A stretch of 64,000 nucleotides of DNA. Origin: Bauldia litoralis. GTDB lineage: Bacteria > Pseudomonadota > Alphaproteobacteria > Rhizobiales > Kaistiaceae. The position numbers were made by a program, and so were the translations under genes. The stretch lies in the NCBI RefSeq assembly GCF_900104485.1, contig NZ_FMXQ01000008.1, forward strand, positions 62,001-126,000. The letters are read 5' to 3'. Shown here in pieces: positions 28,972 through 37,338 of the stretch. Below the pieces are notes generated by a model. It worked only from the letters and a program-made list of their open reading frames with translations. It had not been told where the DNA came from and ran no database searches. Positions within the stretch are counted from its first letter, which is position 1. Every line of letters begins with the position of its first letter.

Positions 28972-29964
28972 TCAGGACGAACCGGCTCGCTTTCCGTTGC
29001 CGAGGTCGGCCTCGATGGCTTCCACCGCTTTCGATGCATGCTCGGTCGTCTTTTCATAGACGTCCGCGACTTGCTCCCGGGCCGTGTCGTAAGCCCCCTC
29101 CGCCTGACGGCCGAGGCTTGACTTCAATTCGTCGGAAGCAGCCCCCATTAGTTCGTCTTCGCTTTCGGTGCGGGGGAACGCAGCGGCGATCGCGGCCCCG
29201 GCGGCAAATGCCAGCGCCCCACCGACGAGCGGCTGGTTGCGGAAAGCAGCGACCACGGTTTCGTTGATCTGCCTCGCCTGATCGGTCGTGCTGCGCCCGG
29301 TTTGCGATGCCATGTGGGCGACGCGTGATGCGCCCGCGCCAAGGCTGTCCCTGGCGTCTTGGATGGCGTCGATCGCACTACGCCACGTGTGCGATGCCCA
29401 TTCGGATGCATCGTCGAGGAGGGCGCCTGCCTCGTCCTTGAATGCTTTCACCTCCTTGCCGGTCGCGGTGGTGAACCCGCGATACGTATTCCCCGCCTCG
29501 TCGACGAAATGCCCGGCCCTGCGGCCCGTTTCGTCGGACAGGGCCTTGAACTTCGAACCGGCTTCGTCGGCGAACTCGACAAAGTGCCGGCCCGGCTCGT
29601 CGCTTGACCGGCGGACGCGTCTGAGGCTCTCACCGGCGATCGGCATGAGTGGGTAAAGCTCGTCGTCGGATCGATAACCATCGGTCCGCGCGGGACTGGC
29701 ATCCGCATCGCGCCGCGTCTGACTGGTCATCAGCCATGCCAGGCTGATGCCGAGAAGGGCGACCGGCAGCGGGTTGGCGACAGCCGTCTTGCCGAGATTG
29801 CCAACGAACGCACCCCCGCTGTCCTTGGTATAGGCAAGGACCTCGTCGACGAGTTGACCAGGCGACAGGCGGGCCTGGAGGTCATCAATGGTGGCGTCCA
29901 CCCGGGCACGCTGCGCTTCGATTTCGCGCTGGAGCCGATCCGTGCTGACTTCGGTGCTCATCAT
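28972..29964 (-). CDS. DUF3618-domain protein
   Basis: A 330-residue protein whose first 50 residues (LQREIEAQRARVDATIDDL) match the DUF3618 pattern. A single membrane helix follows at about residues 80-95 and another glycine/alanine-rich one near 265-280. Between them is a long amphipathic region rich in Asp, Glu, Lys and Ser with repeated DEAG-type units, resembling apolipoprotein or LEA-like helices. The start overlaps the upstream holin-X gene (ATGA at 29961-29964), so they are translationally coupled. Role: probably envelope stress; biochemistry unknown. Confidence 0.8.
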   Translation of the reverse strand: MMSTEVSTDRLQREIEAQRARVDATIDDLQARLSPGQLVDEVLAYTKDSGGAFVGNLGKTAVANPLPVALLGISLAWLMTSQTRRDADASPARTDGYRSDDELYPLMPIAGESLRRVRRSSDEPGRHFVEFADEAGSKFKALSDETGRRAGHFVDEAGNTYRGFTTATGKEVKAFKDEAGALLDDASEWASHTWRSAIDAIQDARDSLGAGASRVAHMASQTGRSTTDQARQINETVVAAFRNQPLVGGALAFAAGAAIAAAFPRTESEDELMGAASDELKSSLGRQAEGAYDTAREQVADVYEKTTEHASKAVEAIEADLGNGKRAGSS

Positions 29965-30380
29965 ATTTTCTCCTTAACGAGATGAACGTCACGATCGAGC
30001 GATCGCACGGTCTTCGGGAGGCCGAGATTCGATGCCTTGAGGGCGTTCATGGCGCGCGACAGGAGCACCCAGGCGATCACCGCCAGCACCACTCCGACGA
30101 TGCCGGCGGAGAGCGAACTCGCCCCGGTCTCGCCCATTCCCTGAGCGACAAACAGCGCGGCAAGGGCCGCGACCAATGCCGACAACAGGACGCCCAGCGC
30201 GGCGATCATCAGGACCGCGGCAGCGAGCAAGAGTTCGAGCGCCCCAATTGTCTGCGAGACCTTTTCCGTTGCCTCGGCCTTGGCAAGGCGCAGTTCATTT
30301 CGAAACAACCCGATGACATCGTCAGCCAACGTCCGAACAAGATCGGCAATCGACGGTGATGCACTTTCCCTGGACATCAT
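29961..30380 (-). CDS. Phage holin family protein (holin-X/DUF1469)
   Basis: A 139-residue membrane protein with a soluble N-terminal helix (SIADLVRTLADDVIGLFRNELRLAKAE, the family signature) and two hydrophobic hairpin helices at about 48-80 and 88-112. Despite the family name there is no phage here; such genes commonly travel with DUF3618 genes in alphaproteobacteria and are thought to act in the envelope. The downstream DUF3618 start overlaps its stop. Confidence 0.82.
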   Translation of the reverse strand: MMSRESASPSIADLVRTLADDVIGLFRNELRLAKAEATEKVSQTIGALELLLAAAVLMIAALGVLLSALVAALAALFVAQGMGETGASSLSAGIVGVVLAVIAWVLLSRAMNALKASNLGLPKTVRSLDRDVHLVKEKI

Positions 30381-30418
30381 TTTCTCTCCTCAATCCTGTC
30401 GAACCGGACAGCGGCGGT

Positions 30419-30973
30419 TCATCGGGCGGCTTTCGGAACGCCTGAAGTCGGCCGTGGCGAAACGTTGGGTTGGCTCGACGGCGCCGAAGAGTCGTTCTTC
30501 CGCTTCGCGGCGGAGGCGAGCGCGAAGCGTCCACTGGCGAAGCCGGCAAGCGCGGCGAGACCCAGGAAGGCAACAGGCTGCTTTCGCCCGAAATCCTCCG
30601 CCATCGCTACAAGATCGCCAACTTCACGATCCTTCAGCGTGTGCGACGCACGGTCGACGCCGTCGGCAAGGTCGCGCGCATACCGCGCGATCGCGTCGTC
30701 GTCCCGTTCCTTCAGGCTCTTGGCGACGTCGTTCAGCGCAGACGCCACGCCTCCAAGACGATCGGCGGCGGCGTTCTTCTGTTCGCCAGCAAAGGAGGCG
30801 GCTTTCTTCTCGATCACGCCAGCCTGCTTCTTCGCCTCCTCGGCAAGGTCCGAACCAATCTCGGCGGCCTTTGACTTGACGGCGTCGATGTCGCGCTCGG
30901 CGCGTCCCGCAACTGCGGACACACCGTCTTTCTTTTCTTCCTGACCCGGATGGGTGTTTTGTGAATCTGCCAT
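30419..30973 (-). CDS. Helical alanine/lysine-rich protein of the DUF3618 cassette
   Basis: A 184-residue protein, mostly charged helix (about residues 20-125, rich in Ala, Lys, Glu, Asp), then a hydrophobic helix near 130-155 (PVAFLGLAALAGFASGRFAL) and a Ser/Pro-rich tail. This is the pattern of a peripheral, single-anchor stress protein. The ATG 30973 has GGAGGA just upstream; a longer frame exists but carries no conserved pattern. It heads a same-strand run of four genes ending with an MscS channel. Exact family unknown. Confidence 0.75.
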   Translation of the reverse strand: MADSQNTHPGQEEKKDGVSAVAGRAERDIDAVKSKAAEIGSDLAEEAKKQAGVIEKKAASFAGEQKNAAADRLGGVASALNDVAKSLKERDDDAIARYARDLADGVDRASHTLKDREVGDLVAMAEDFGRKQPVAFLGLAALAGFASGRFALASAAKRKNDSSAPSSQPNVSPRPTSGVPKAAR

Positions 30974-31239
30974 CGTGGCTTCCTCCTCCACAGAGAGACA
31001 TTTCTCAAAACCAACTTTCGGTGTGAGCATTTGTTCCTCTGGTGGCGGGATTTCTCCGATGCCGCGGGGAGTGCCGGCGCGGGCGGCGCATCCTTCGCGA
31101 AACCTCGTCGATCCTTGGCGGTGCGGGCCGTCCCGCGATGGGGAGAGGGGCGTCGCGATTGCAATGCGACCACGCCGCCGATAGATCGCGGTTCGGCGTG
31201 TCGTGCTGTAGGCTGGGCGGCACGGTCGCGACTCGGGGG

Positions 31240-31557
31240 ATGACGCCAATGATGGTTCTTGCCGGGCTTCTGGCCCTCGACGCGGTGCTGCACGGGATCG
31301 TGGTGGCGCGGTTCGGCGCGCGGGAGAACGCGCCGTTCCTGGTCTTCACCGTCATCTATGCGGGGCTGGCGATCGCCGTCTTCCTGATGGTGCCCTACGC
31401 GCTGTGGGCAGTGCTGCTGCTGACCGCCTTCGGGCTGATCGGGCTGACCGTGACCTTTGGGAAGGTCCGCCGCGACAAGACCCTCGATGTCGTCATCTGG
31501 GGGCTCGATCTCGTCATCCTGATCGATACGGCCTATCTGCTTTACGCGACCTGGTGA
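31240..31557 (+). CDS. Small membrane protein, unknown
   Basis: A 105-residue hydrophobic protein with three to four predicted helices (about residues 3-20, 31-50, 52-72 and 84-102). A short basic loop, KVRRDKT, lies between the last two. The ATG follows CGGGGG. No family is recognised. It is divergent from the DUF3618 cassette, with 266 bases between them, and is not clearly tied to its neighbours. Confidence 0.6.
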   Translation: MTPMMVLAGLLALDAVLHGIVVARFGARENAPFLVFTVIYAGLAIAVFLMVPYALWAVLLLTAFGLIGLTVTFGKVRRDKTLDVVIWGLDLVILIDTAYLLYATW

Positions 31558-31927
31558 TCGGGACTGTGGATATCTGACGGCCGCTCAGCCCGTTCGCCGA
31601 GCGCGAGATCAGACGGCGTTGGATCGCGGAAACCGGCGAAATCGAGGGATTTCTGCAAGAATCCACTGTCGATACACGGGTTGTTTCCAATTTTCGTCAT
31701 ATCGTCGCTATTCGTGGCGCGCGAACGGACTGAATTCGCCGCGTCCCGATGGGCGGCGCGGTGTCGCAGAGGGTGGCGGGATGCAGTCTGGTCGCGGTAA
31801 GTCAATGAACAAGGTCACAACCGGCGCCACGGCGGTTGCTATAATTCCCAGGGGCTCTCCGGATCACCGACGGGGGCTCGCTAAAGGGCGGGGGTTGAAA
31901 ATATCGAACCGATTGACGCCCGACGCA
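31558..31927. other. Intergenic region ahead of the HD-domain gene
   Basis: A gap of 370 bases. The frame of the downstream HD gene stays open through most of it, but the translated residues are basic and low-complexity, with no conserved pattern. A perfect extended -10 (TGCTATAAT, 31837-31845) lies 82 bases before the chosen start, which argues that the upstream part is untranslated. I see no RNA gene here. Confidence 0.45.
31837..31845 (+). promoter_or_regulatory. Extended -10 promoter of the HD-domain gene
   Basis: TGC followed by TATAAT gives a consensus extended -10 element. The corresponding -35 position is poor, as is usual for extended -10 promoters. It would start transcription near 31851, about 76 bases before ATG 31928. 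Confidence 0.5.
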
Positions 31928-32821
31928 ATGAGGCAACGAGTGAGCGACGCTGACGAATTCATTGCGCCGCTGGACTTGCCGGGCGTCGATTTCACCAGCA
32001 CTGCCGATGTGCGGCGCCTTGTCAGGGAGCGCTACGAGCGCCTCGCCAAAGCGTCGGATGACGGGTTTATCGACGACTATATCGATGCCGTCGAATACCT
32101 GTTCAACGGCTCCGATCCCGAATACCAGGCCATGGACACGGCCTATCACGACATCACCCACACGCTGCAGGCGACGCTGTGCCTGGCCGAGCTGATCCAT
32201 CGCCGGCACGAGGACGATGCCACGCCGCGCATCTCGGCGGCGGATTTCCGTCGCGCGCTGGTCGCGTCGCTGTTCCACGATATCGGCTTCCTCAAGAAGT
32301 CGGACGATCGCGAGGGGAGCGGCGCCAAGTACACCCATGTCCATGAACAGCGGTCGTGCGATTTCGCCCGGACCTTCCTCAAGGCGCGGGGCTGGACGGA
32401 CAACGACATCCGGTTTGTCGAGAACCTGATCAGTTCGACGGGGCCGCGGGTCAACGTCAACGAGGTCGGGTTCCGCAGCGAGACAGAGCGCGTGCTGGGC
32501 CAGGCGGTCTGCACCGCGGACTATATCGGCCAGATCAGCGATCCGCGTTATCCGGACCGTCTCGAGCCCCTGTTCAACGAATTCGCCGAGAGCTACCGCT
32601 ACCAGGGCCTCGCCCCGGACCAATGGCTCTTCCCGAGCTACGAGGCGCTGCTGCGCGGCACGCCGTCCTTCTGGGACGTCTTCGTCCTGCGCAAGCTGAA
32701 CGAGGAATGCGCCGGCATCTGGCGTCACCTCGAGCATCCGGTGACCGGGGAGAATTCCTACAAGGCCTCGGTGGAGCACAACCTGGCGATCATCCGGGAC
32801 CGGATCGCGGCGCTCGGCTGA
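31928..32821 (+). CDS. HD-domain phosphohydrolase-like protein
   Basis: A 297-residue cytoplasmic protein with a HD-type metal site: H74 in YHDITHTLQATL, and H117-D118 in LFHDIGF, followed later by a conserved aspartate (CTADYIGQI). Such domains hydrolyse phosphate esters such as nucleotides or cyclic dinucleotides, but the substrate is not evident. Start choice: ATG 31928, just after an extended -10 promoter; earlier in-frame starts (ATG 31805 or TTG 31895) are possible. No neighbouring operon. Confidence 0.8.
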   Translation: MRQRVSDADEFIAPLDLPGVDFTSTADVRRLVRERYERLAKASDDGFIDDYIDAVEYLFNGSDPEYQAMDTAYHDITHTLQATLCLAELIHRRHEDDATPRISAADFRRALVASLFHDIGFLKKSDDREGSGAKYTHVHEQRSCDFARTFLKARGWTDNDIRFVENLISSTGPRVNVNEVGFRSETERVLGQAVCTADYIGQISDPRYPDRLEPLFNEFAESYRYQGLAPDQWLFPSYEALLRGTPSFWDVFVLRKLNEECAGIWRHLEHPVTGENSYKASVEHNLAIIRDRIAALG

Positions 32822-32881
32822 CCGACAACCACGTCCGTTCCTGGCGCGCGCCGCCGACCGATGCCGGCGACGCGCCGGCTT

Positions 32882-33148
32882 TCAGGACTCGACCAGAATC
32901 ACAACCGAATCCGGCACGACGCCATCGTGGTTCATCGCCTCGGCGGCTGCCTCGGTCTGCAGCGCCGCACCCATCGCGTCCATGTCCGGCACGTCCATCA
33001 TGACGGCGACATGCGTCGGGTCCCGGGGATTGACGAAGGTCCGAAGGTTGGTCACCCCGATCGAGCCGAAGAAGGCGTCCCGCTTCGGCGAGTTGAGCCA
33101 GTGATCGGCGCCCTTGGTGATGGTGTGATGAGCAATGACAGTCGGCAT
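32882..33148 (-). CDS. Small protein of unknown function
   Basis: This 88-residue soluble protein opens with PTVIAHHTITKGADHWLNS and has an alternating strand and helix pattern suggestive of a dimeric ferredoxin-like (ABM/GYD) fold. ATG 33148 has AAAGGGAGG upstream, which rejects the longer frame starting at 33214. It lies between the HD-domain gene (convergent) and the BON-MscS gene (same strand, about 125 bases downstream of it). Function unknown. Confidence 0.68.
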   Translation of the reverse strand: MPTVIAHHTITKGADHWLNSPKRDAFFGSIGVTNLRTFVNPRDPTHVAVMMDVPDMDAMGAALQTEAAAEAMNHDGVVPDSVVILVES

Positions 33149-33273
33149 GACATCCTCCCTTTGGGCGGCCCCGACGGTCATGAGCGCCGCCTGTGGCCGC
33201 AGGGAGGAACGCAACCCGCCCGGCGGTTGTCAAGCCGCGGGCGGGATGCCGGCGGTCGCATCGGTCCGTCGGC

Positions 33274-34677
33274 TCAGCTTCCCTTCAGGAGGTTTTCGCG
33301 TTCGTCCGGGGTGCGGGTGGCGCCGGCTTCGCGCAGGACGTCATCCTCCTCGCTGGCCAGCCCGCCCTCGGCGCTCGTCGCGTCCGACTCGGCGACCCGG
33401 CGGGGCGGTCGGGCCCGCCTGGGTGCGACCGGCTTGCCCCCGGGCTCGCCGCGATAGATCGGCAGGCCCTGCGGGAAGATGACCTCGCGGGCTTCGTCTG
33501 GCATCGAGATGCCGCCGTCGAGCAGCGCCTGCTTGGTCTGGCGCATCAGGGCCGAGCGCAGCTTGATCGGCGAGTGGGTGTCGCTGTCGAACCAGAAGAA
33601 GACCTTGAGGTTGACGGTCGAGGCGGCGAGCTCGTCGACGACGACGATCGGCGCGGGGTCGTGGCGGACCGCCGGATGGCTGGTGAGGACCTTCTCGACG
33701 ATCTCCTGCGCCTCGCTGGTGCGGTCGTCGTAGCTGATGCCGACCGAGAAGTCGCCGCGGCGGCTGGGGTTGCTCGAGAAATTGGTGATGACGCTCTTGA
33801 ATACCAGCGCGTTGGGGATCTGGACGTGGTTGCCCTCCTGGGTGAGGAGGACCGTGCTCCGGGTGTTGAGGTTGGTGACGATGCCCTCGGCTTCGCCGAC
33901 CCGGACGAGGTCGCCGGCGCGGAAGGGATTGCGGACGCTGAGCAGCAGGCTGGCGAGAAAGTTCTCGGCGATGTCGCGAAAGGCGAAGCCGATGATGATG
34001 CCGGCGACGCCGGTGCCGCCCAGCACGGTCAGCGCGAGGTTGGTCAGCCCGGAGATCTGGAGCACCAGATAGAGACCAAGGACGAAGACCGGGACGGCGA
34101 AGGCGCGCGACACCACCGTCAGCATCAGCGGTGAGGTGATCCGGTTGCCCAGCACCCAGCCCATGAATCGCGCCGCCAGCCGGGCGATCTGCCAGGTGAT
34201 CAGCAGGATGACCGCGCCGATCAGGATGACCGGTACGGCGCGCTGCGCGGCCGTGCTGATCTTCTGGATTTCCTGAAGGGCGGGCGAGAGATCCCAGTCG
34301 ATGTCGGGCTCGATCTCGATGCGGTTGACCACCGCGACGACATCCTCGGTGCGCGCGGCCAGCGCGCCGGCCCACTCGGACTGCTCCAGCGTGCCGCTGA
34401 AACCGTCGAGGAAGACGATGCCCTCGCGGACCTCGACCTTCGGATCGGTGAACCAGCCGCTGGCTTCGAGGATGCGCTGCAGCCGCGCCTGGATCTGGCT
34501 GTCCTGCGCCTCCGGCTTGACCGGGACGTTGTCGGCCATGGCGCGTCCGCTCCTTGCGCCGTCCTCGGCCTCGGACTGTGCCCGGACCGTGCCCGGGGCG
34601 ACGGCCGCCATGACGATCACGGCGAGCGCCAGGAGAGGCGTGCGCCAGCGCACAGGGATCGGCGATTGGGGAACCAT
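33274..34677 (-). CDS. Mechanosensitive channel with periplasmic BON domain
   Basis: A 467-residue protein: signal peptide (about 1-32, ending in VRA), a BON-like domain (about 58-120, with the core LEASGWFTDPKVEVREGIVFLDG), three hydrophobic helices (about 145-235), the MscS beta domain (FRAGDLVRVGEAEGIVTNL) and a long disordered basic/acidic C-terminal tail. It should gate solute efflux under osmotic stress, with the BON domain contacting the envelope. I start at ATG 34677, which gives a clean signal peptide. Second MscS gene in the window. Confidence 0.87.
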   Translation of the reverse strand: MVPQSPIPVRWRTPLLALAVIVMAAVAPGTVRAQSEAEDGARSGRAMADNVPVKPEAQDSQIQARLQRILEASGWFTDPKVEVREGIVFLDGFSGTLEQSEWAGALAARTEDVVAVVNRIEIEPDIDWDLSPALQEIQKISTAAQRAVPVILIGAVILLITWQIARLAARFMGWVLGNRITSPLMLTVVSRAFAVPVFVLGLYLVLQISGLTNLALTVLGGTGVAGIIIGFAFRDIAENFLASLLLSVRNPFRAGDLVRVGEAEGIVTNLNTRSTVLLTQEGNHVQIPNALVFKSVITNFSSNPSRRGDFSVGISYDDRTSEAQEIVEKVLTSHPAVRHDPAPIVVVDELAASTVNLKVFFWFDSDTHSPIKLRSALMRQTKQALLDGGISMPDEAREVIFPQGLPIYRGEPGGKPVAPRRARPPRRVAESDATSAEGGLASEEDDVLREAGATRTPDERENLLKGS

Positions 34678-35009
34678 CCGACGAAGTCTCCACCGTTGAA
34701 GGGGCGGGCGAGGTCGCCCGCATTCCGGACATCCTGTGCCACAGCCGGGCAATCGAGGATAGGTTTCGGCTGTGTCATGAGGGGGGCAGTCCCGGGCGGC
34801 CGCGATCCAAGACGGAGGGGTCGCCGCGACAGCGGACGATCGGCTCATATGTTGATCAATTGCACCGCTTGCATGCAATCGACGGGCCTAGCCCAGGTTC
34901 GGCCGGTGGGCGCGGGTGCCGGGTTCTTGAAATCCGGGTAACCGGCAAGGCATGGCGCATGCCTTGCAAAGGCTTCGGCGTTCGACGCCAACCTTTCAAG
35001 GAGCATAGT
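34678..35009. other. Intergenic region between divergent mscS-type and acetamidase genes
   Basis: A divergent gap of 332 bases with no supported gene. It holds a GCGGGCG/CGCCCGC hairpin (34704-34721) close to the channel gene start, and an inverted repeat of ATTGCA and TGCAAT (34859-34864 and 34874-34879) that could be an operator. The ribosome binding site AAGGAG (34997-35002) belongs to the acetamidase-like gene. Confidence 0.4.
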
Positions 35010-36380
35010 GTGGTGACAAACCATTTGAAGAGCCGACTGAGCGCGGCCGCATTCGCATCGGCCGTCTTTGCCGCCGGGGCCGGCGGGACCGCCTTGCCCT
35101 CGCTGGCCGCCGTCGACTGCGGCGAGGCGCCGGCCGCGCCGGCCCATCATCTTCTTCCGGCCAACGCGGATACGGTTCACTGGGGCTATTTCGCCAAGGG
35201 GCGGGAGCCGGTGGTCGCCGCCCATTCCGGCGATTTCGTGACGATCGAGACGCTGACCCATCACGCCAATGACGACGCAGAGCGGATGGTGAAGGGCGAT
35301 CCGGGCGCCGAGAGCGTCTTCAAGTGGGAGCCGGGCGACAAGGGCGTCGACCGCCGCGGCGCGGGGCCGATGGATGCCTCGGCTCTCGGGCGGGGCGCCG
35401 GCGAGGGCTTCGGCGTCCACGTGCTGACCGGGCCGGTCTATGTCTGCGGCGCCGAGCCGGGCGACGTGCTCGAAGTCAAGATTCTCGATCTCGCGCCACG
35501 CCCTTCCGCCAACCCGGACTATGCCGGCAAGACCTTCGGCAGCAACGCGGCCGCGTGGTGGGGATTCCACTATAACGACCTGATCGAGGAGCCGAAGCCG
35601 CGCGAGGTGATCACCATCTACGAGCTCGACGCGACCGGCGGCAAGGACTGGGCCAAGGCGGTCTACAGCTATCGCTGGGTGCCGCAGACCGATCCCGACG
35701 GCGTTGTCCACGAGATCATCGATTATCCCGGTGTCCCCGTCGACCACAGCACCGTGACCGAGACCCCGGCGCTCGAAGGAATCCGCGTTCCGATCCGTCC
35801 GCATTTCGGCACGATGGGCGTCGCACCGGCGGAAGCCGACTTCGTCGACTCGATCCCGCCAGGCTATTTCGGCGGCAATATCGACAACTGGCGGATCGGC
35901 AAGGGCGGCACGATGTACTACCCGGTCGCGGTCGAAGGCGCGCTGCTCAGCGCCGGCGACCCCCATGCCGCGCAGGGCGATTCAGAGCTTGCCGGCACGG
36001 CGATCGAGACGTCGATGACCGGTGTCGTGCAGGTGATCCTGCACAAGAAGGACGAACTGGCAGGGACGCCGCTCGAGGAACTGGACTATCCGCTGCTCGA
36101 GACCGATAGCGAGTGGGTGGTGCATGGCTTCAGCTACGCCAACTACCTCGACGAACTCGGCGATACGGCGCAGAGCGACATCTATTCGAAGTCGTCGATC
36201 GACAATGCGATGCGCGACGCCTTCCGCAAGATGCGGCACTTCCTGATGACGACGAAGGGGCTGAGCGAGGACGAGGCGATCTCGCTGATGTCGGTGGCGA
36301 CCGACTTCGGCGTGACCCAGGTCGTCGACGGCAACTGGGGCGTCCATGGTGTGATCGAGAAGCGGGTCTTCGCGGACTAG
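35010..36380 (+). CDS. Acetamidase/formamidase family protein, exported
   Basis: A 456-residue protein with a Sec signal peptide (about 1-35, ending SLAA), followed by the acetamidase/formamidase fold: HHLLPANADTVHWGYF near 45, a GPVYVCGAEPGDVLEVKI segment near 145 and later GGNIDNWRIGKGGTMYYPV. The family hydrolyses short amides, but an exported version is less usual. GTG 35010 follows AAGGAG at good spacing; GTG 35013 is equally possible. A hairpin follows the stop. It ends against a convergent unknown operon. Confidence 0.88.
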   Translation: MVTNHLKSRLSAAAFASAVFAAGAGGTALPSLAAVDCGEAPAAPAHHLLPANADTVHWGYFAKGREPVVAAHSGDFVTIETLTHHANDDAERMVKGDPGAESVFKWEPGDKGVDRRGAGPMDASALGRGAGEGFGVHVLTGPVYVCGAEPGDVLEVKILDLAPRPSANPDYAGKTFGSNAAAWWGFHYNDLIEEPKPREVITIYELDATGGKDWAKAVYSYRWVPQTDPDGVVHEIIDYPGVPVDHSTVTETPALEGIRVPIRPHFGTMGVAPAEADFVDSIPPGYFGGNIDNWRIGKGGTMYYPVAVEGALLSAGDPHAAQGDSELAGTAIETSMTGVVQVILHKKDELAGTPLEELDYPLLETDSEWVVHGFSYANYLDELGDTAQSDIYSKSSIDNAMRDAFRKMRHFLMTTKGLSEDEAISLMSVATDFGVTQVVDGNWGVHGVIEKRVFAD

Positions 36381-36398
36381 CCTGACGACGACCGACAA

Positions 36399-36426
36399 GG
36401 GTGGCGGCTTCGCGGAGCCGCCACCT
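36399..36426. terminator. Bidirectional terminator-like hairpin
   Basis: A ten-base-pair perfect stem (GGTGGCGGCT with its complement) closes a six-base loop, with a further G-T pair at the base. It lies between the convergent ends of the acetamidase-like gene (36380) and the unknown operon (36456). AAG before and CTT after extend the stem, giving a short T-run in one direction. Confidence 0.7.
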
Positions 36427-36455
36427 TATGGCTTCTCAAACGACCGCGAGGCGCG

Positions 36456-36893
36456 TCAGCTCAGCGTATAGTTGACCGTCGCGAACTCGACGTCGAGCGT
36501 CACCTTGTTGCGGGAACTGGTCTGGTAGAGGGCCGAGTAGGCGGCGGCGACGGCGACGACGTTGACCAGAGCGCCGAAGCCCGAATTCTCCGAATAGGCT
36601 TCCGACGCCTCGAATTCGAACTCGCCGTGGATCGTCGCGGTCTTCGGGATCAGGAGGTCGATCTCGTCGATCGAGTCGATGCCCGCTTTCACCGCGCCCA
36701 GCGCCTGCTTGACGCCCACCATGTTCTCGATCAGCGCGTCGGCATTGTCGTTGGCGGCGCCGGCGCTTTTCTTGGCGGCGCGCAGCATGGCGAGGAAGGT
36801 CGCCGGCACCAGCGTCGAGACGGAGACGGCGGCGAAGGTTTCCGCCATGACGACGGAGAAGGATGCGACGGAGATTGCGGTGCTCAATGCCAT
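36456..36893 (-). CDS. Unknown protein, third gene of a novel operon
   Basis: A 145-residue protein not recognised by family. The N-terminal 30 residues are hydrophobic and Ser/Thr/Ala-rich (SVASFSVVMAETFAAVSVST), possibly a membrane helix. A charged helical part with AANDNAD follows. The C-terminal 60 residues are strand-rich: TIHGEFEFEASEAYSENSG then a stretch ending in SSRNKVTLDVEF. That strand pattern recalls the two genes upstream. GAGAGG precedes ATG 36893. It is the last of three tightly spaced genes with a strong promoter. Confidence 0.7.
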   Translation of the reverse strand: MALSTAISVASFSVVMAETFAAVSVSTLVPATFLAMLRAAKKSAGAANDNADALIENMVGVKQALGAVKAGIDSIDEIDLLIPKTATIHGEFEFEASEAYSENSGFGALVNVVAVAAAYSALYQTSSRNKVTLDVEFATVNYTLS

Positions 36894-36915
36894 GATCTGT
36901 TGCCTCTCGGGTTGA

Positions 36916-37323
36916 TCAGGGGCTTGGGGACGGGCCGATATCGAGCTTCAGGGTGGTGGTGGCGCCGGCGATGCCGCCGACCGATACGACCAGCGAGACC
37001 TCGGCCGATGCGCGGCCGATGGCGAGGTTCTCGACGTTGAGGAGCTTTTCCGCCTCGCGCATCGCCCGGGCGATGCTCTTCATCACGGCGGCGGGGTCGA
37101 TCGGCTCGAGCGACGGCGCCGGAGAAACGCTGCCGCTGTCGCCGCCGGGCGGGGCTGGGAAGGGGTTGGGGATGTCGAAGCCGATTTCCTCGTCGAGATC
37201 GACCAGCCCGCCCACCGCCGCCTTGAACCCGGAATAGGGCAGTCCGCCGGCGCCGACCTTATCCGCCATCGGCTTGACATAGGTGTCGAGAAATTCGCCC
37301 GGCGTGATCTCGATCTGCGGCAT
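36916..37323 (-). CDS. Unknown protein, second gene of a novel operon
   Basis: A 135-residue protein with no recognised family. It begins with a helix (ITPGEFLDTYVKPMADKVG), has a Pro/Ser-rich linker near residues 55-70, a helical segment (MKSIARAMREAEKLL), and ends with strands ASAEVSLVVSVGG and TTTLKLDIG. It lacks a signal peptide. The last strands resemble the C-terminal strand pairs of the neighbouring proteins. It is 15 bases from the upstream gene and 22 from the downstream one. Confidence 0.68.
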   Translation of the reverse strand: MPQIEITPGEFLDTYVKPMADKVGAGGLPYSGFKAAVGGLVDLDEEIGFDIPNPFPAPPGGDSGSVSPAPSLEPIDPAAVMKSIARAMREAEKLLNVENLAIGRASAEVSLVVSVGGIAGATTTLKLDIGPSPSP

Positions 37324-37338
37324 GACGGTCTCGCTTGC

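Noticed and set aside
29961-30380. Phage origin for the holin-like gene
   Set aside because: No lysis or structural phage genes are near. The DUF3618 partner indicates a chromosomal envelope family.
31619-31927. N-terminal extension of the HD-domain protein
   Set aside because: Basic, non-conserved residues, and a clear extended -10 promoter lies within the segment.
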